From an uncultured Clostridia bacterium (GTDB taxonomy: Bacteria; Bacillota; Clostridia; Lachnospirales; Anaerotignaceae): a DNA stretch of 64,000 nt. The stretch is from assembly GCA_910587195.1 (NCBI GenBank), contig CAJUKL010000006.1, positions 1-64,000 on the forward strand. The letters are read 5' to 3'. A program made the position numbers and the translations under genes. Below are positions 25,989 to 36,594 of this stretch, piece after piece. The notes below the pieces were generated by a model that saw only the letters and a list, made by a program, of their open reading frames with translations, was not told the DNA's origin and did not search any database. Every line of letters begins with the position of its first letter. Position 1 is the stretch's first letter.

Positions 25989-26394
25989 AAAGTGTAAGCG
26001 CAACTGGATTTTTTACAATATACCATTTTTCATTATACCATATGTAATAATTTTCTAAACCATTTATATAATAATGAAAATTGATTTGCTTTCCTTCTGC
26101 ATCAGATACAGTAAAGGAATAACATTCTCCTCCTTCTGTGTCTGATGGTGTTTCATTTTCGGGAAATGAAACTTCGTCTAATAGCAATTCATTTAGCCAA
26201 TTTGCAATCTTATTGATATTATCTGTATCTTCTATCACTTCTGTTGTCACTGTCCCACTGAAAGAATGGGCTACTTCTATTTTTGTAGCATTTGCAATTT
26301 CTTCAAAGTGAATACTATCTTCCTCTTTTTGACAACCTGTAAAAAGAAAAATACATAACACAATAAATATCAAGCCATCTAATACTTTTTGCAT
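25987..26394 (-). CDS. Putative lipoprotein
   Basis: A 135-residue predicted lipoprotein with a signal peptide (MQKVLDGLIFIVLCIF) and lipobox LFTGC at residue 21. The mature part is acidic, with VEVAHSF-like strands and several aromatic residues near the end (NYYIWYNEKWYIVKNP); the family is not recognised. It is 12 bases downstream of the C39-like peptidase gene in the same direction, so the two envelope proteins are probably cotranscribed. Confidence 0.7.
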   Translation of the reverse strand: MQKVLDGLIFIVLCIFLFTGCQKEEDSIHFEEIANATKIEVAHSFSGTVTTEVIEDTDNINKIANWLNELLLDEVSFPENETPSDTEGGECYSFTVSDAEGKQINFHYYINGLENYYIWYNEKWYIVKNPVALTL

Positions 26395-26406
26395 ATCCTT
26401 TTCACC

Positions 26407-27210
26407 TTACTTTTTACTTATTATCCAAAATGGCCCTTCTGTACTAGCTTTTGCTTCTGATAAAAGCAGTCCAAGAGAAAATGTTTTTTGATTATTTTTT
26501 TTATTTTTGGGGTCTGCTACCCATACATTTCCATTTTCTGTAATACCTCTTAACACAATAAAATGACCACTAGAAGTAAAAGTCCCTTTTCCCATTAATG
26601 CAATCACTAATTTATTATGAGAAAGTGCATCTGCAATCTTTTGTCCTTCTAAAATATTTGCTTGTTCTACCTGCAATCCAAAAGAGTTTGCTGCACCTTC
26701 TATCAAGCTATGGTAGCTTCCACTTCCCTCTGCGCAATATCCGTTTTGATATGCCCAATCAGCCATTTGTTTTGGATTGATAGTATTATCTGTCAATGTA
26801 GAAATAACCATAGCTAAACAAGTTGGACCACAACCTGTTTCAGAAATAAAATCTGTTTTACCATATTTTTGATTTCCCCAACGGATGTCCTCTTGATTAT
26901 AATACACAACTTCGCTTTTCCCAGAATGATACCTAATTCCTTTTACTAATTCTTTTTCTGTTGCTTGATTTCCTGCTTGCCCTGCAATCCATTGAACTGT
27001 TTTACTTTCTACCCATGTTTCTTTTTTTTGGCAAGAAAAAGAAAACAAAACAGAAAAAATTATGATACTCACTAAAAATGATTTTTTAAAGTGGAAAATT
27101 GGATACCATATTTTATCATTTGGTATGGTAACAACTTTACTATAATATGCTATTGTCATAAAAAATATGCTACTAAACAGAAATACTTGTAATACCATTT
27201 CCAGTTTCAT
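26407..27210 (-). CDS. C39-like papain-fold peptidase, membrane or exported
   Basis: A 267-residue protein with a peptidase_C39-like domain (residues about 100-260). It starts YYNQEDIRWGNQKYG; the catalytic Cys is C127 in TGCGPTCLAM, the His is H216 in SGHFIVLRG, and the Asp is D233 in WVADPKN. The N-terminus has two hydrophobic stretches (6-23 and 44-58); the second ends in FSFSC, like a lipobox, but no start codon lies suitably before it, so it may be a two-TM anchor. Such enzymes act outside the cell on peptides or bacteriocins. The target is unknown. Confidence 0.78.
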   Translation of the reverse strand: MKLEMVLQVFLFSSIFFMTIAYYSKVVTIPNDKIWYPIFHFKKSFLVSIIIFSVLFSFSCQKKETWVESKTVQWIAGQAGNQATEKELVKGIRYHSGKSEVVYYNQEDIRWGNQKYGKTDFISETGCGPTCLAMVISTLTDNTINPKQMADWAYQNGYCAEGSGSYHSLIEGAANSFGLQVEQANILEGQKIADALSHNKLVIALMGKGTFTSSGHFIVLRGITENGNVWVADPKNKKNNQKTFSLGLLLSEAKASTEGPFWIISKK

Positions 27211-27340
27211 AAACTCTCCCTCCGTTTCTTTTTCTTTGTTATTCTTATTATATAATAAAGAGTTTAAGAAACATCTAATGGTTCATTACAAGATTCTTAA
27301 GATTAAAAAAAGAAAATATAACAATTTTAAAATATTCCTA

Positions 27341-27970
27341 TTATGCCTTTAAATGGAATACCTTTTGATAAACTGGAATCATCATACCACCTATGCTATT
27401 TCCGGCAGTCATGACAAATAATGCAACAATCGTATGAAAAGACCATGTGTTTGCCATAGCAAAATAATACATATTTGCTACAACATGTTCAAATCCACTT
27501 AAAATAAATACCATAACTGGCACAAATACCGCAATTACTTTTATGGTAGAACCTTGTTGCTCTCTAAAAGTATCCACCGCAATAAACATCAGAATTCCGC
27601 AAAAAACAGATAGAATAAAAATGCTAAATAGATTATCTTGTAATTTTGTTTGTGCCATCACAGTTACTTTATGTAACATAGTTTCTGTAAATATTCTTGT
27701 ATTTTGTACGCACTTTGCAATCAATAGAGTACCACAAAAATTACCTGCCCAAGTAAGCAGCAACTCCAAAGCATATTCCTTTTTTTCAAAAGGAACATAT
27801 CCAATTTTTCCCGTATATAATTGCAAACGAAATACAACAACCGTAAATAATCCTACACCAAACATACATGCTCCTAATGCCTTATTATCCAGCGAAAGAA
27901 AAATGGTTCCTCCCATGCCAATCATAAAGCCTGCTAATATTGCTGATATAAATTGTCTTATTTGTTCCAT
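27341..27970 (-). CDS. FNT-family (formate/nitrite) transporter
   Basis: A 209-residue membrane protein with six hydrophobic segments and the FNT signatures GFMIGMGGTIFLS near the N-terminus, LLTWAGNFCGTLL, and GFEHVVANMYYF, the family helix-break motif with the conserved His. FNT pentamers carry formate, nitrite, hydrosulfide or similar small anions. It is about 60-70 residues shorter than FocA. An AGGAGG site precedes the ATG. The gene lies behind a ZTP riboswitch, which links it to folate one-carbon status and argues for formate as substrate (inference). Confidence 0.88.
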   Translation of the reverse strand: MEQIRQFISAILAGFMIGMGGTIFLSLDNKALGACMFGVGLFTVVVFRLQLYTGKIGYVPFEKKEYALELLLTWAGNFCGTLLIAKCVQNTRIFTETMLHKVTVMAQTKLQDNLFSIFILSVFCGILMFIAVDTFREQQGSTIKVIAVFVPVMVFILSGFEHVVANMYYFAMANTWSFHTIVALFVMTAGNSIGGMMIPVYQKVFHLKA

Positions 27971-28014
27971 TTTTTAACCCTCCTACAAATAATAATATCC
28001 CATTTCCATACAAT

Positions 28015-28058
28015 AAAAAAAGCCGCAATCTGAACAATATTGCCCAGACGGTCGGCTT
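28015..28058 (-). terminator. Riboswitch expression-platform terminator
   Basis: On the minus strand AGCCG...TCTG pairs with CAGA...CGGCT, followed by seven Ts. It shares its 5' arm with the GCCGACCGTCTGGGC part of the aptamer, so ligand binding should prevent terminator formation. Confidence 0.82.
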
Positions 28059-28112
28059 AAACTACGTCATACTTCATGTGGTTCATCCACTTCCGTCAGT
28101 CATATGACTTCT
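28031..28112 (-). promoter_or_regulatory. ZTP (pfl) riboswitch aptamer
   Basis: Read on the minus strand, P1 is GTCAT...ATGAC, with the conserved ATGACTGACGG stretch. P2 is GTGG-ATGA-ACCAC. The 3' part, GCCGACCGTCTGGGCA, matches the conserved P3/pseudoknot region of the ZTP/ZMP class. The class senses 5-aminoimidazole-4-carboxamide ribotides, which build up when 10-formyl-THF is short, and usually turns genes on. The overlapping terminator fits an ON switch. It lies 60 bases upstream of the FNT transporter gene. Confidence 0.9.
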
Positions 28113-28117
28113 TTTTT

Positions 28118-28146
28118 ACTATACAAAAAAAATAATTACTTGTCAA
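28118..28146 (-). promoter_or_regulatory. Promoter of the ZTP riboswitch-FNT unit
   Basis: On the minus strand TTGACA (28141-28146), a 17-base spacer and TATAGT (28118-28123) form a near-consensus promoter starting a few bases before the aptamer. Confidence 0.85.
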
Positions 28147-28151
28147 TGTAT

Positions 28152-29489
28152 TTATTCGTATCCATATTGTTTTTTAAATGTTTTATAACAATAGGCAGAA
28201 ATAAATATAGTACATACTTCAGAGATAGGAACAACAAGCCAAATTCCTACAACACCCAAAAATAAAGGTAATAGCAATATAATAGGAACAAAAAAGCCAA
28301 AAGAACGCATAAAAGAAATCAATGCTGATACTTTTCCATTAGCAAAGGCAGTAAACAACGCAGAAGAAAAAATATTAATGCCATCAAACAAAAAGGAAAT
28401 AGCAAAAATACGAAACCCTACTACCGTAATACTATATAATGTGGAAGTTTTGTCTGTAAAAATAACCGTAATAACAGGTGCAATCACTTCTGACAAACCA
28501 AATACAAACAAGCAAAATACAACAATGATAGAATATCCATATTTTACTAATTTCTTTAAACTTTCCTTATCTTCTTTTCCATAATTATAACTAATTAAAG
28601 GTGCAGTTCCAGAAGAAAATCCTAATATAATTGAAGTCAATAAAAATTGTGCGTATAAAACAATCGTAATAGCTCCTACTCCATCTACTCCAATATATTT
28701 TAACATTTTAATATTAAATAAATAGGTTGTAATTCCGGTAGAAATCTGCGTTACCATTTCAGAGCTGCCATTGGTACAGGCCTTTATAACTGTACTAAGT
28801 TGAAATTTTGGTTTTTCAAAATATAATACTCCCTTTTTTCGAGAAAAATAAGTAAAATAACTAAGAGCAATTAAAACTGGAATTACCATACCCATTTGTG
28901 TTGCTAGTGCAGCCCCTTTTACCCCTAACTTCAATGGTACCATAAATATATAATCCAGCAGCATATTGATAACACCGCCAATAATACCACTAAATAAACC
29001 TAAGCCAGGCTTCCCAGCAGTAACCAAAAAATAGTCAAAATATGTTTTTAAAATAGCAACTGGTACAAAATATAAAGTAAAAGATAAATAATCATAGCAA
29101 TCAGCATATAATTCTTCTGTAGAACCTGCTAAATAAATAATATTCTTAATAAATAAATTTCCAAAAATGGAAATTAAAATACCAATTAAAAACACCACAA
29201 TCGTAAGTGATGTAAAAATACTTCTTGCTTTTTGTTCCTTTTTTTCACCCAAAAGCATAGCAACAATAGCACTTCCGCCTGTTGCCATCATAATGGAAGT
29301 TCCTAATACTAAATTGATGACAGGATATACAATATTTGTAGCAGATAAGGCATTTGCACCTACATAACGAGAAATAAATACACCATCTACGATTGTATAT
29401 AAGGATAAAAACACCATAGTTGACATAGTTGGTAAGGTAAAAGCAAGCATAGATTTTAATGATATTTTTTTGTCTAATCCCATTGACAT
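28152..29489 (-). CDS. MATE-family efflux transporter (MepA-like)
   Basis: A 445-residue 12-TM MATE protein, distinct in sequence from the one at 7445. The start MLAFTLPTMSTMVFLSLYTI, then VDGVFISRYVGANALSATNI, is typical of the MepA/DinF-like Gram-positive group, and the second half has the matching GVDGVGAITIVLYAQFL region. The substrate is unknown. Its stop lies only 5 bases before the -35 of the riboswitch promoter, so the two units are independent. Confidence 0.88.
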   Translation of the reverse strand: MSMGLDKKISLKSMLAFTLPTMSTMVFLSLYTIVDGVFISRYVGANALSATNIVYPVINLVLGTSIMMATGGSAIVAMLLGEKKEQKARSIFTSLTIVVFLIGILISIFGNLFIKNIIYLAGSTEELYADCYDYLSFTLYFVPVAILKTYFDYFLVTAGKPGLGLFSGIIGGVINMLLDYIFMVPLKLGVKGAALATQMGMVIPVLIALSYFTYFSRKKGVLYFEKPKFQLSTVIKACTNGSSEMVTQISTGITTYLFNIKMLKYIGVDGVGAITIVLYAQFLLTSIILGFSSGTAPLISYNYGKEDKESLKKLVKYGYSIIVVFCLFVFGLSEVIAPVITVIFTDKTSTLYSITVVGFRIFAISFLFDGINIFSSALFTAFANGKVSALISFMRSFGFFVPIILLLPLFLGVVGIWLVVPISEVCTIFISAYCYKTFKKQYGYE

Positions 29490-29517
29490 TTTATAAACCT
29501 CTTTCTACATACAGATA

Positions 29518-30201
29518 TTAATTTTTAATATCTGATAAAAATAATATAAAAAGTACAGGTAATAATACCAAACAACAAAATAAAATTGCCTTTTCCTGTA
29601 CAAGCTGAATTAAAAAAGTACCAATTCCAGCACCAATTACAAAAAATAATATAACAGAAACATAATATAGAGATTTTATTTTACTTTCCTGCTTTTTTTG
29701 TTCTACACCAGTACAAAAATGAATAACTGCTTGTCTAAGATTATTGGTGCAAAATGTTGTAGCAAGTGGAATTCCATTTGCTTTACGAAAAGTATTATAC
29801 TGCATTGCACAAATAAAAGAAATTGGCACATTAGTAATACCATTGGGCAAGGTACTTGGTACAAAAGCAAGCAAAAATAATAAGATGATTTCACAAAATA
29901 CAAATACTGTTTCCCAATGTAATACACTTAATTTGGAAAGCCATTTTGGAATATAAATAGTACAACTAATTCCTACCATATATGCTAAAATTGGGAGTAT
30001 ATAATAAATGGCTTGCTGATATTCTTTATTAATAAAATAAATAGCAAGCATTGCAAAATTTCCTGTTTGAGCATTACAAAATACGCCACCTTTTAAAAGA
30101 TAGGTAAAGGCTTCTAAAAAACCTCCTACACTTGCCAACATAATACAAATAAAAAAAGAAGCCCATTTTGAAATCCTATCATCTTCATTTAGTATTTCCA
30201 T
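29518..30201 (-). CDS. YoaK/DUF1275 family membrane protein
   Basis: A 227-residue membrane protein with six hydrophobic segments. ASVGGFLEAFTYLLKGGVFC and NAQTGNFAMLAIYF are the hallmark start of DUF1275 (YoaK) proteins, and QYNTFRKANGIPLATTFCTN is the second conserved block. The family is of unknown function. The start overlaps the end of rarA by 17 bases, so it is translationally coupled. Confidence 0.85.
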   Translation of the reverse strand: MEILNEDDRISKWASFFICIMLASVGGFLEAFTYLLKGGVFCNAQTGNFAMLAIYFINKEYQQAIYYILPILAYMVGISCTIYIPKWLSKLSVLHWETVFVFCEIILLFLLAFVPSTLPNGITNVPISFICAMQYNTFRKANGIPLATTFCTNNLRQAVIHFCTGVEQKKQESKIKSLYYVSVILFFVIGAGIGTFLIQLVQEKAILFCCLVLLPVLFILFLSDIKN

Positions 30202-31525
30202 TTGTTTCCCTTCCCTTTCCTAACCGTTTTAAAGATTCCTTAATTTTTTTCTCAACACCATTTTCTGTAGGCTCATAGTAAATTCTATCTACTAATTCAT
30301 CTGGCAAATACTGTTGCTGTACATAATGTCCCGGAAAATCATGGGGATATTGATAATGTAATCCATTTCCTAATTCTTTTGCACCATGATAATGACAATC
30401 TTTTAAATGGCTTGGAACAGATTTTACTTGTACATCGTAAACATCTTCCATTGCTTTTTCAATTCCCATATAACAAGCATTACTTTTAGGAGCACAGGAT
30501 AAATAAGTAACTGCTTGCGCTAGAATAATGCGACATTCTGGCATTCCAATAAATTGCACTGCTTGTGCTGCCGATACAGCAACCTGTAATGCATGGGGGT
30601 CAGCATTTCCCACATCTTCTGAAGCAGCTATCACAATACGTCTTGCAATAAATTTAGGGTCTTCTCCAGCATACAACATTTTTGCCAAATAATATAATGC
30701 TGCATGAGGGTCAGAACCTCTGATGCTCTTAATAAATGCAGAAATGGTATCATAATGATTGTCCCCATCTTTATCATAGTTTAAAGCCCTTCTTTGAATA
30801 CATTCCTGTGCTACTGATAAATCAATAAAAATTCTCTCTTTGTCTTTTTCTGTGGTAAGAACAGCTAACTCTAATGCATTCAATGCAGCACGAGCATCTC
30901 CATCTGCTATATCTGCCAAAAAATCAATCGCATCTGCTGATATTTCTACCGGATAAGTGCCTAATCCTTTTTCACTATCTTTTAAAGCCCTTTTTAATAT
31001 CTCTTTAATATTCTCATTTGTTAGTTTTTTTAATTCAAATAGAACAGAACGAGAAAGTAGTGCTTTATTTACTTCAAAATAGGGATTTTCCGTTGTAGCA
31101 CCAATTAATATAATGGTGCCATTTTCCACATGAGGCAATAAAGCATCTTGTTGTATTTTATTAAATCTATGAATTTCATCAATAAATAAAATTGTTTTTT
31201 TTTGATACATTCCAGAAGTATCTTTTGCATGTTCGATTATCTCTTTCATTTCTTTGATGCCAGAAGTTGTAGCATTTAACTGTTGAAAATCACTTTCTGT
31301 TTTATTTGCTATAATTTTTGCTAAAGTAGTTTTTCCTGTTCCCGGTGGGCCATATAAAATAATAGAACTTAATCTATCAGATTGAATTGCTCTATAAAGC
31401 AACTTATCTTTTCCTATCATATGCTCTTGCCCTACAAAATCTTCTAGTATAACAGGACGAATTCGAGAAGCAAGCGGCGCATTTTGTTTCTCTCTTTTTG
31501 TATGATTATATTCAAATAAATTCAT
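30185..31525 (-). CDS. rarA: Replication-associated recombination ATPase RarA/MgsA
   Basis: A 446-residue AAA+ ATPase that acts at stalled replication forks. It has Walker A GPPGTGKTTLAK, Walker B TILFIDEIHRF, sensor 1 IGATTENPYF, an arginine finger region LLSRSVLFELK, and the C-terminal MgsA tetramerisation domain (SDPHAALYYLAKMLYAGEDP and LKDCHYHGAKELGNG). The length is normal. Cotranscribed genes lie on both sides (Cof phosphatase upstream, YoaK downstream). Confidence 0.94.
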   Translation of the reverse strand: MNLFEYNHTKREKQNAPLASRIRPVILEDFVGQEHMIGKDKLLYRAIQSDRLSSIILYGPPGTGKTTLAKIIANKTESDFQQLNATTSGIKEMKEIIEHAKDTSGMYQKKTILFIDEIHRFNKIQQDALLPHVENGTIILIGATTENPYFEVNKALLSRSVLFELKKLTNENIKEILKRALKDSEKGLGTYPVEISADAIDFLADIADGDARAALNALELAVLTTEKDKERIFIDLSVAQECIQRRALNYDKDGDNHYDTISAFIKSIRGSDPHAALYYLAKMLYAGEDPKFIARRIVIAASEDVGNADPHALQVAVSAAQAVQFIGMPECRIILAQAVTYLSCAPKSNACYMGIEKAMEDVYDVQVKSVPSHLKDCHYHGAKELGNGLHYQYPHDFPGHYVQQQYLPDELVDRIYYEPTENGVEKKIKESLKRLGKGRETNGNTK

Positions 31526-31536
31526 AGACTCTCTCC

Positions 31537-32376
31537 TTATTTTTTTAATAAAAATTTTTCTAATGCTAATGCTACACCATCTTCTTCATTAGAAGCTGTT
31601 ACATAATCTGCTATTTCTTGGATACTTTTATGTGCATTTCCCATTGCAATCCCAAATCCTGCTTCTTGCAACATATCCATATCATTTCTATCATCACCCA
31701 TTGTAATTGTTTCTTCCATTGTAATATTAAAATGTTTACAAAGTCTTTTTACACCAGATGCTTTATTGCCTCCTTTTCGATTGATAAAAAGATACTTGTC
31801 CCATAAATGTTCTCTAATATCAATTCTACTACAATCTCCCTGCTGTATCATAGTTTTTATCCCAGAAATAACTTCTGTTTGCCCTGCAATAACAACTTGA
31901 TAAATAGGTGGTGTTATTTTTTTTAGTTGCTGCCAATTTTTAATATAACGAACTCCGTTTCTATAACTTTTTATCCTACCTAATAAAGTTCTTTTATTAA
32001 AAATATCATAATGATACTCTTTTTCTTTTTCAGCAAATTTATAATAAATATAACCTGTATTAAGTTCTACAAATACCTCTTTCCCTTTTGTAGCAGAAAG
32101 AATTAAATTAATTTCATATTCAGATAATTCCAATCCTTCTACAATTTTTTCTGTTTCTGGCGAAACTAATACTGCGCCATCAATGCAAGCAATCGGAACT
32201 TTAATCCCTGCTTTTTTTGCTACTGGTAAAGCATTACGCATATTTCTTCCTGTGCAAATTGTTACAATACCACCTGCTTTTTGCACATCAGATATGGCTT
32301 GCATTGTTTTTTGAGAAATATTCCCCTTATTATCAATCAATGTACCATCAATATCTAATACTGCTAATTTATACAT
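31537..32376 (-). CDS. Cof-type HAD-IIB sugar-phosphatase family protein
   Basis: A 279-residue HAD hydrolase. Motif I LDIDGTLIDN holds the nucleophile Asp, motif II is TICTGRN, Lys of motif III lies near NKASGVKRL, and motif IV is MGDDRNDMDML. A type C2B cap lies between motifs II and III. These enzymes dephosphorylate sugar phosphates, flavin precursors or similar; substrates cannot be read from sequence. It is 11 bases upstream of rarA. Confidence 0.88.
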   Translation of the reverse strand: MYKLAVLDIDGTLIDNKGNISQKTMQAISDVQKAGGIVTICTGRNMRNALPVAKKAGIKVPIACIDGAVLVSPETEKIVEGLELSEYEINLILSATKGKEVFVELNTGYIYYKFAEKEKEYHYDIFNKRTLLGRIKSYRNGVRYIKNWQQLKKITPPIYQVVIAGQTEVISGIKTMIQQGDCSRIDIREHLWDKYLFINRKGGNKASGVKRLCKHFNITMEETITMGDDRNDMDMLQEAGFGIAMGNAHKSIQEIADYVTASNEEDGVALALEKFLLKK

Positions 32377-32416
32377 TTTTTCTCCTCCTAGTTTTATAGT
32401 ACATTATTTTGCTATA

Positions 32417-33829
32417 CTAATAAGTACAAAGTCCGGTTGTTTCCTGTATATAGTATAATATTTTTTTAAAAAAACTATTTTGTTGATATGTTTCAAAAGG
32501 TACTGTATAATTTCCTTGTTCGTTCTTCCATATCCTTTGAAAATAAGCAACAACTTCTTTTGTAAAATCATTTCCTTTTTTTGCTATAATTTCTAAATCT
32601 GCTTCAAGGTTATACCCTTTTAAATTTTTTCTAGTATAATTCCCAGAACCAAGCACTACAACATCTTGCTGTTCAAAATCAAAATACGACATTTTGGTAT
32701 GATATTGCTCTCCTTTTGTATCATACCAACGAATTTGTATATTTTTATTTTTATTATGTAATTGTGTTAATACAGAACGATTTGGAGAACCATCTTTTTG
32801 AATACCAAAAGCATCTTTATTAGGGTCTGCTACAATATAAATAGAAACACCTCTCTCTGCTGCATTTTCTAATTCTTTGATAAGGTGAAATTCTGTAATA
32901 TAAAAAATACCCATATAAATGGTGTCCCCTTCTTTAGCTTGTTGGATATTTTTTATTAAACTATAAAAAATTCCCTTTTCTGTAATATATTTTACTTGTG
33001 TGTCAGCAATATTACTTGTTTGTGTTCCTTTATATTCTAACTTTGGCAATATCACATTGGATTGTTGCGCAATGACTCTTTCGCCTTCTAATATATATGG
33101 AATTACATCACTTTGAAAACGAACTGCTACATTAGAATGATAACTACTTGCATCATGCGGATTTGCCGAAGCAATGAGGGCTTCTTTTTCTGTTATGATT
33201 AACTTTCTATGATTCGCTTTAAGATTTGCTAATTTTAAAACAGAACGTATATTTATTTTAGGAGCTGTTTTGTCTAAAGGATTTGAAATCCAACCTTTTC
33301 CACTATTTCCAAAAGGTTTTACAAAAAAGCGATAATATCCAGAATAAATTGGATTAGAGTCTTTTAATGCATCTAAATTTGTTTCAATCACAATAATATT
33401 ATATTCCTTCATTAACTGCATATTTTTTTCTATATAAGAACCATAAAATCCATTAATGGGGTCTGTAATAAAAATAATATCTATATCAGGATTTTCTTCT
33501 TTTTTTGCAATCAAAGCCTCTGTTATCCTTTGCGTGGTATTAGGATATTGATATTGTGTTTTATCATAAACATCATTATATAAAAATAAATCTAATACAA
33601 TAAAATCTTTTGCTTTTTTAATCATGTCTAATTCAGCTGAAAGGATAGATTGTTGGTTTTCCCTCTTTCCCTCTTTTTGATAGGTTAAATCATATAAAAA
33701 TTGTAAAGAAGAAACATTTTGATATTCACTTTCTATGGAAGTACCTACAGGACTTTTTGTGCATAAACTCCAAATAATAGGAAATAATAATAAAATAAAA
33801 AGTATTTTTTTCTTCTGCCCCAAATGCAT
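32417..33829 (-). CDS. Phospholipase D-family protein, exported or membrane-anchored
   Basis: A 470-residue protein with an N-terminal hydrophobic anchor (KKILFILLLFPIIWSLCTK) and two PLD half-sites. The first is NHRKLIITEKEALIASANPH (HxK, then the N of the HKD pattern); the second is YHTKMSYFD followed by VVLGSGNYTRKNLKGYN. Both keep His and Lys, although the downstream Asp of the HKD motif is less clear, as in some non-lipase members. It resembles cardiolipin synthase-like proteins but lacks the usual double TM start. Phosphodiesterase or lipid work at the membrane is likely. Confidence 0.75.
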   Translation of the reverse strand: MHLGQKKKILFILLLFPIIWSLCTKSPVGTSIESEYQNVSSLQFLYDLTYQKEGKRENQQSILSAELDMIKKAKDFIVLDLFLYNDVYDKTQYQYPNTTQRITEALIAKKEENPDIDIIFITDPINGFYGSYIEKNMQLMKEYNIIVIETNLDALKDSNPIYSGYYRFFVKPFGNSGKGWISNPLDKTAPKINIRSVLKLANLKANHRKLIITEKEALIASANPHDASSYHSNVAVRFQSDVIPYILEGERVIAQQSNVILPKLEYKGTQTSNIADTQVKYITEKGIFYSLIKNIQQAKEGDTIYMGIFYITEFHLIKELENAAERGVSIYIVADPNKDAFGIQKDGSPNRSVLTQLHNKNKNIQIRWYDTKGEQYHTKMSYFDFEQQDVVVLGSGNYTRKNLKGYNLEADLEIIAKKGNDFTKEVVAYFQRIWKNEQGNYTVPFETYQQNSFFKKILYYIQETTGLCTY

Positions 33830-33874
33830 TTTTATTTTCCTTTCTTACAAAAAATAATCTCTATACTATCATAT

Positions 33875-33910
33875 AAAAAGAAGTATCAAAATATTTTGAT
33901 ACTTCTTTTT
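33875..33910. terminator. Perfect 36-bp palindromic terminator
   Basis: AAAAAGAAGTATCAAAAT and its exact complement meet with no loop bases unpaired on paper. It has A/T ends on both sides and lies downstream of the tRNA on the minus strand. Confidence 0.85.
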
Positions 33911-33928
33911 TTCCTCTTATTAAAATTC

Positions 33929-34001
33929 AGCTGGAAACGTGACTTGAACACGCGACCTGCTGATTACGAATCAGCTGCTCTACCGACTGAGCTATTCCAG
34001 C
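33929..34001 (-). tRNA. tRNA-Thr (anticodon CGT)
   Basis: On the minus strand a full cloverleaf can be drawn: acceptor GCTGGAA/TTCCAGC, D-arm AGCTCAGTCGGTAGAGC, anticodon arm with loop TTCGTAA (CGT, reading ACG), and T-arm with GTTCAAG. CCA is not encoded. It is 73 bases with the discriminator base and stands alone between the PLD gene and the repeat next to groEL. Confidence 0.94.
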
Positions 34002-34052
34002 AAATATAACTGTGTTTTATTATAGCACTTTTTTTTATAAATTGCAACAAAA

Positions 34053-34217
34053 AAGTCCCCTTTTTCAGGGCAACCGCACAAAAAATATTGTATAGAAAGA
34101 ATAAAATTTAGAATCTGTTGCGTGTGCAAGAAGTAAAGTTTTTGGTTAAGCTTTTTTCAAAAAGCTTGTAGGGTTTTAGGGACAACGTCCCTAAGCTTTT
34201 AAAAGAAGTCCCCTTTT
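34053..34217. repeat. Dispersed hairpin-rich repeat, short copy, with flanking direct repeats
   Basis: The core 34066-34205 (140 bases) starts CAGGGCAACCGCACAAAAAA and shares about 100 bases, very similar, with 43507-43606. It is flanked by the 12-base direct repeat AAGTCCCCTTTT (34053-34064 and 34206-34217), like a target duplication. It contains the hairpin AAGCTTTTT/AAAAAGCTT. It lies at the groEL terminator. No coding frame. Confidence 0.75.
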
Positions 34218-34236
34218 GTAAGAGGACTTCTTTTTA
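34205..34236 (-). terminator. Terminator of groESL
   Basis: GAAGTCC (34205-34211) pairs with GGACTTC (34224-34230) around a CCTTTTGTAAGA loop. One arm is part of the 12-base direct repeat flanking the adjacent repeat element. Confidence 0.75.
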
Positions 34237-34245
34237 TCCTTAGGC

Positions 34246-36193
<1,948 letters not shown>

Positions 36194-36233
36194 AAAATAA
36201 TAGCCTCCTTAAAAAATACATATCCTAAACTTG

Positions 36234-36260
36234 TTAGCACTCGTTTAAATCGAGTGCTAA
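36234..36260. promoter_or_regulatory. CIRCE operator (HrcA site)
   Basis: TTAGCACTC-N9-GAGTGCTAA, an exact match to the CIRCE inverted repeat bound by the heat-shock repressor HrcA. It lies in the groES 5' leader. Confidence 0.96.
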
Positions 36261-36272
36261 TTTCTAATTACT

Positions 36273-36301
36273 ATATTAGACATTGTTTTCCATTTATGCA
36301 A
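36273..36301 (-). promoter_or_regulatory. groESL promoter
   Basis: On the minus strand TTGCAT (36296-36301), a 17-base spacer and TAATAT (36273-36278) place the transcription start next to the CIRCE element. Confidence 0.7.
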
Positions 36302-36594
36302 ATAGTATATTCGTTTTTATTTTGATATATTCCCATTTATTTCTGTAATTTTATGCTATTTTCTTTCAATATCTTTAATATTCTTATTTTTTTATTTTTT
36401 TTCTAAAAAAATATTTTTTATTCACAAAATTGTTACAATGGAGCTTAATAAAATAATAAAAAAAGAAAATTCATTTAAAAAAATCCCTAAATAACTTACA
36501 AAAAAAGGAAAAATTTTATCAAAATTTACACTATACTATCTTATTTTGACATGTTATAATTTTTCCATACTTTTATTAATAAGGAGGAAGCAAT
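36302..36594 (+). promoter_or_regulatory. AT-rich intergenic region with extended -10 for ddh
   Basis: About 290 very AT-rich bases between the divergent groES and ddh genes, with no ORF or RNA seen. The only clear signal is an extended -10, TGT-TATAAT at 36552-36560, 35 bases before the ddh ATG. The poly-A/T runs may act as an UP element. Confidence 0.5.

Noticed and set aside
26407..27210. C39-like protein as a bacteriocin ABC exporter fragment
   Set aside because: No ABC or TM transporter domain follows the peptidase domain and no double-Gly leader peptide gene is nearby; it is a stand-alone C39-like protein.
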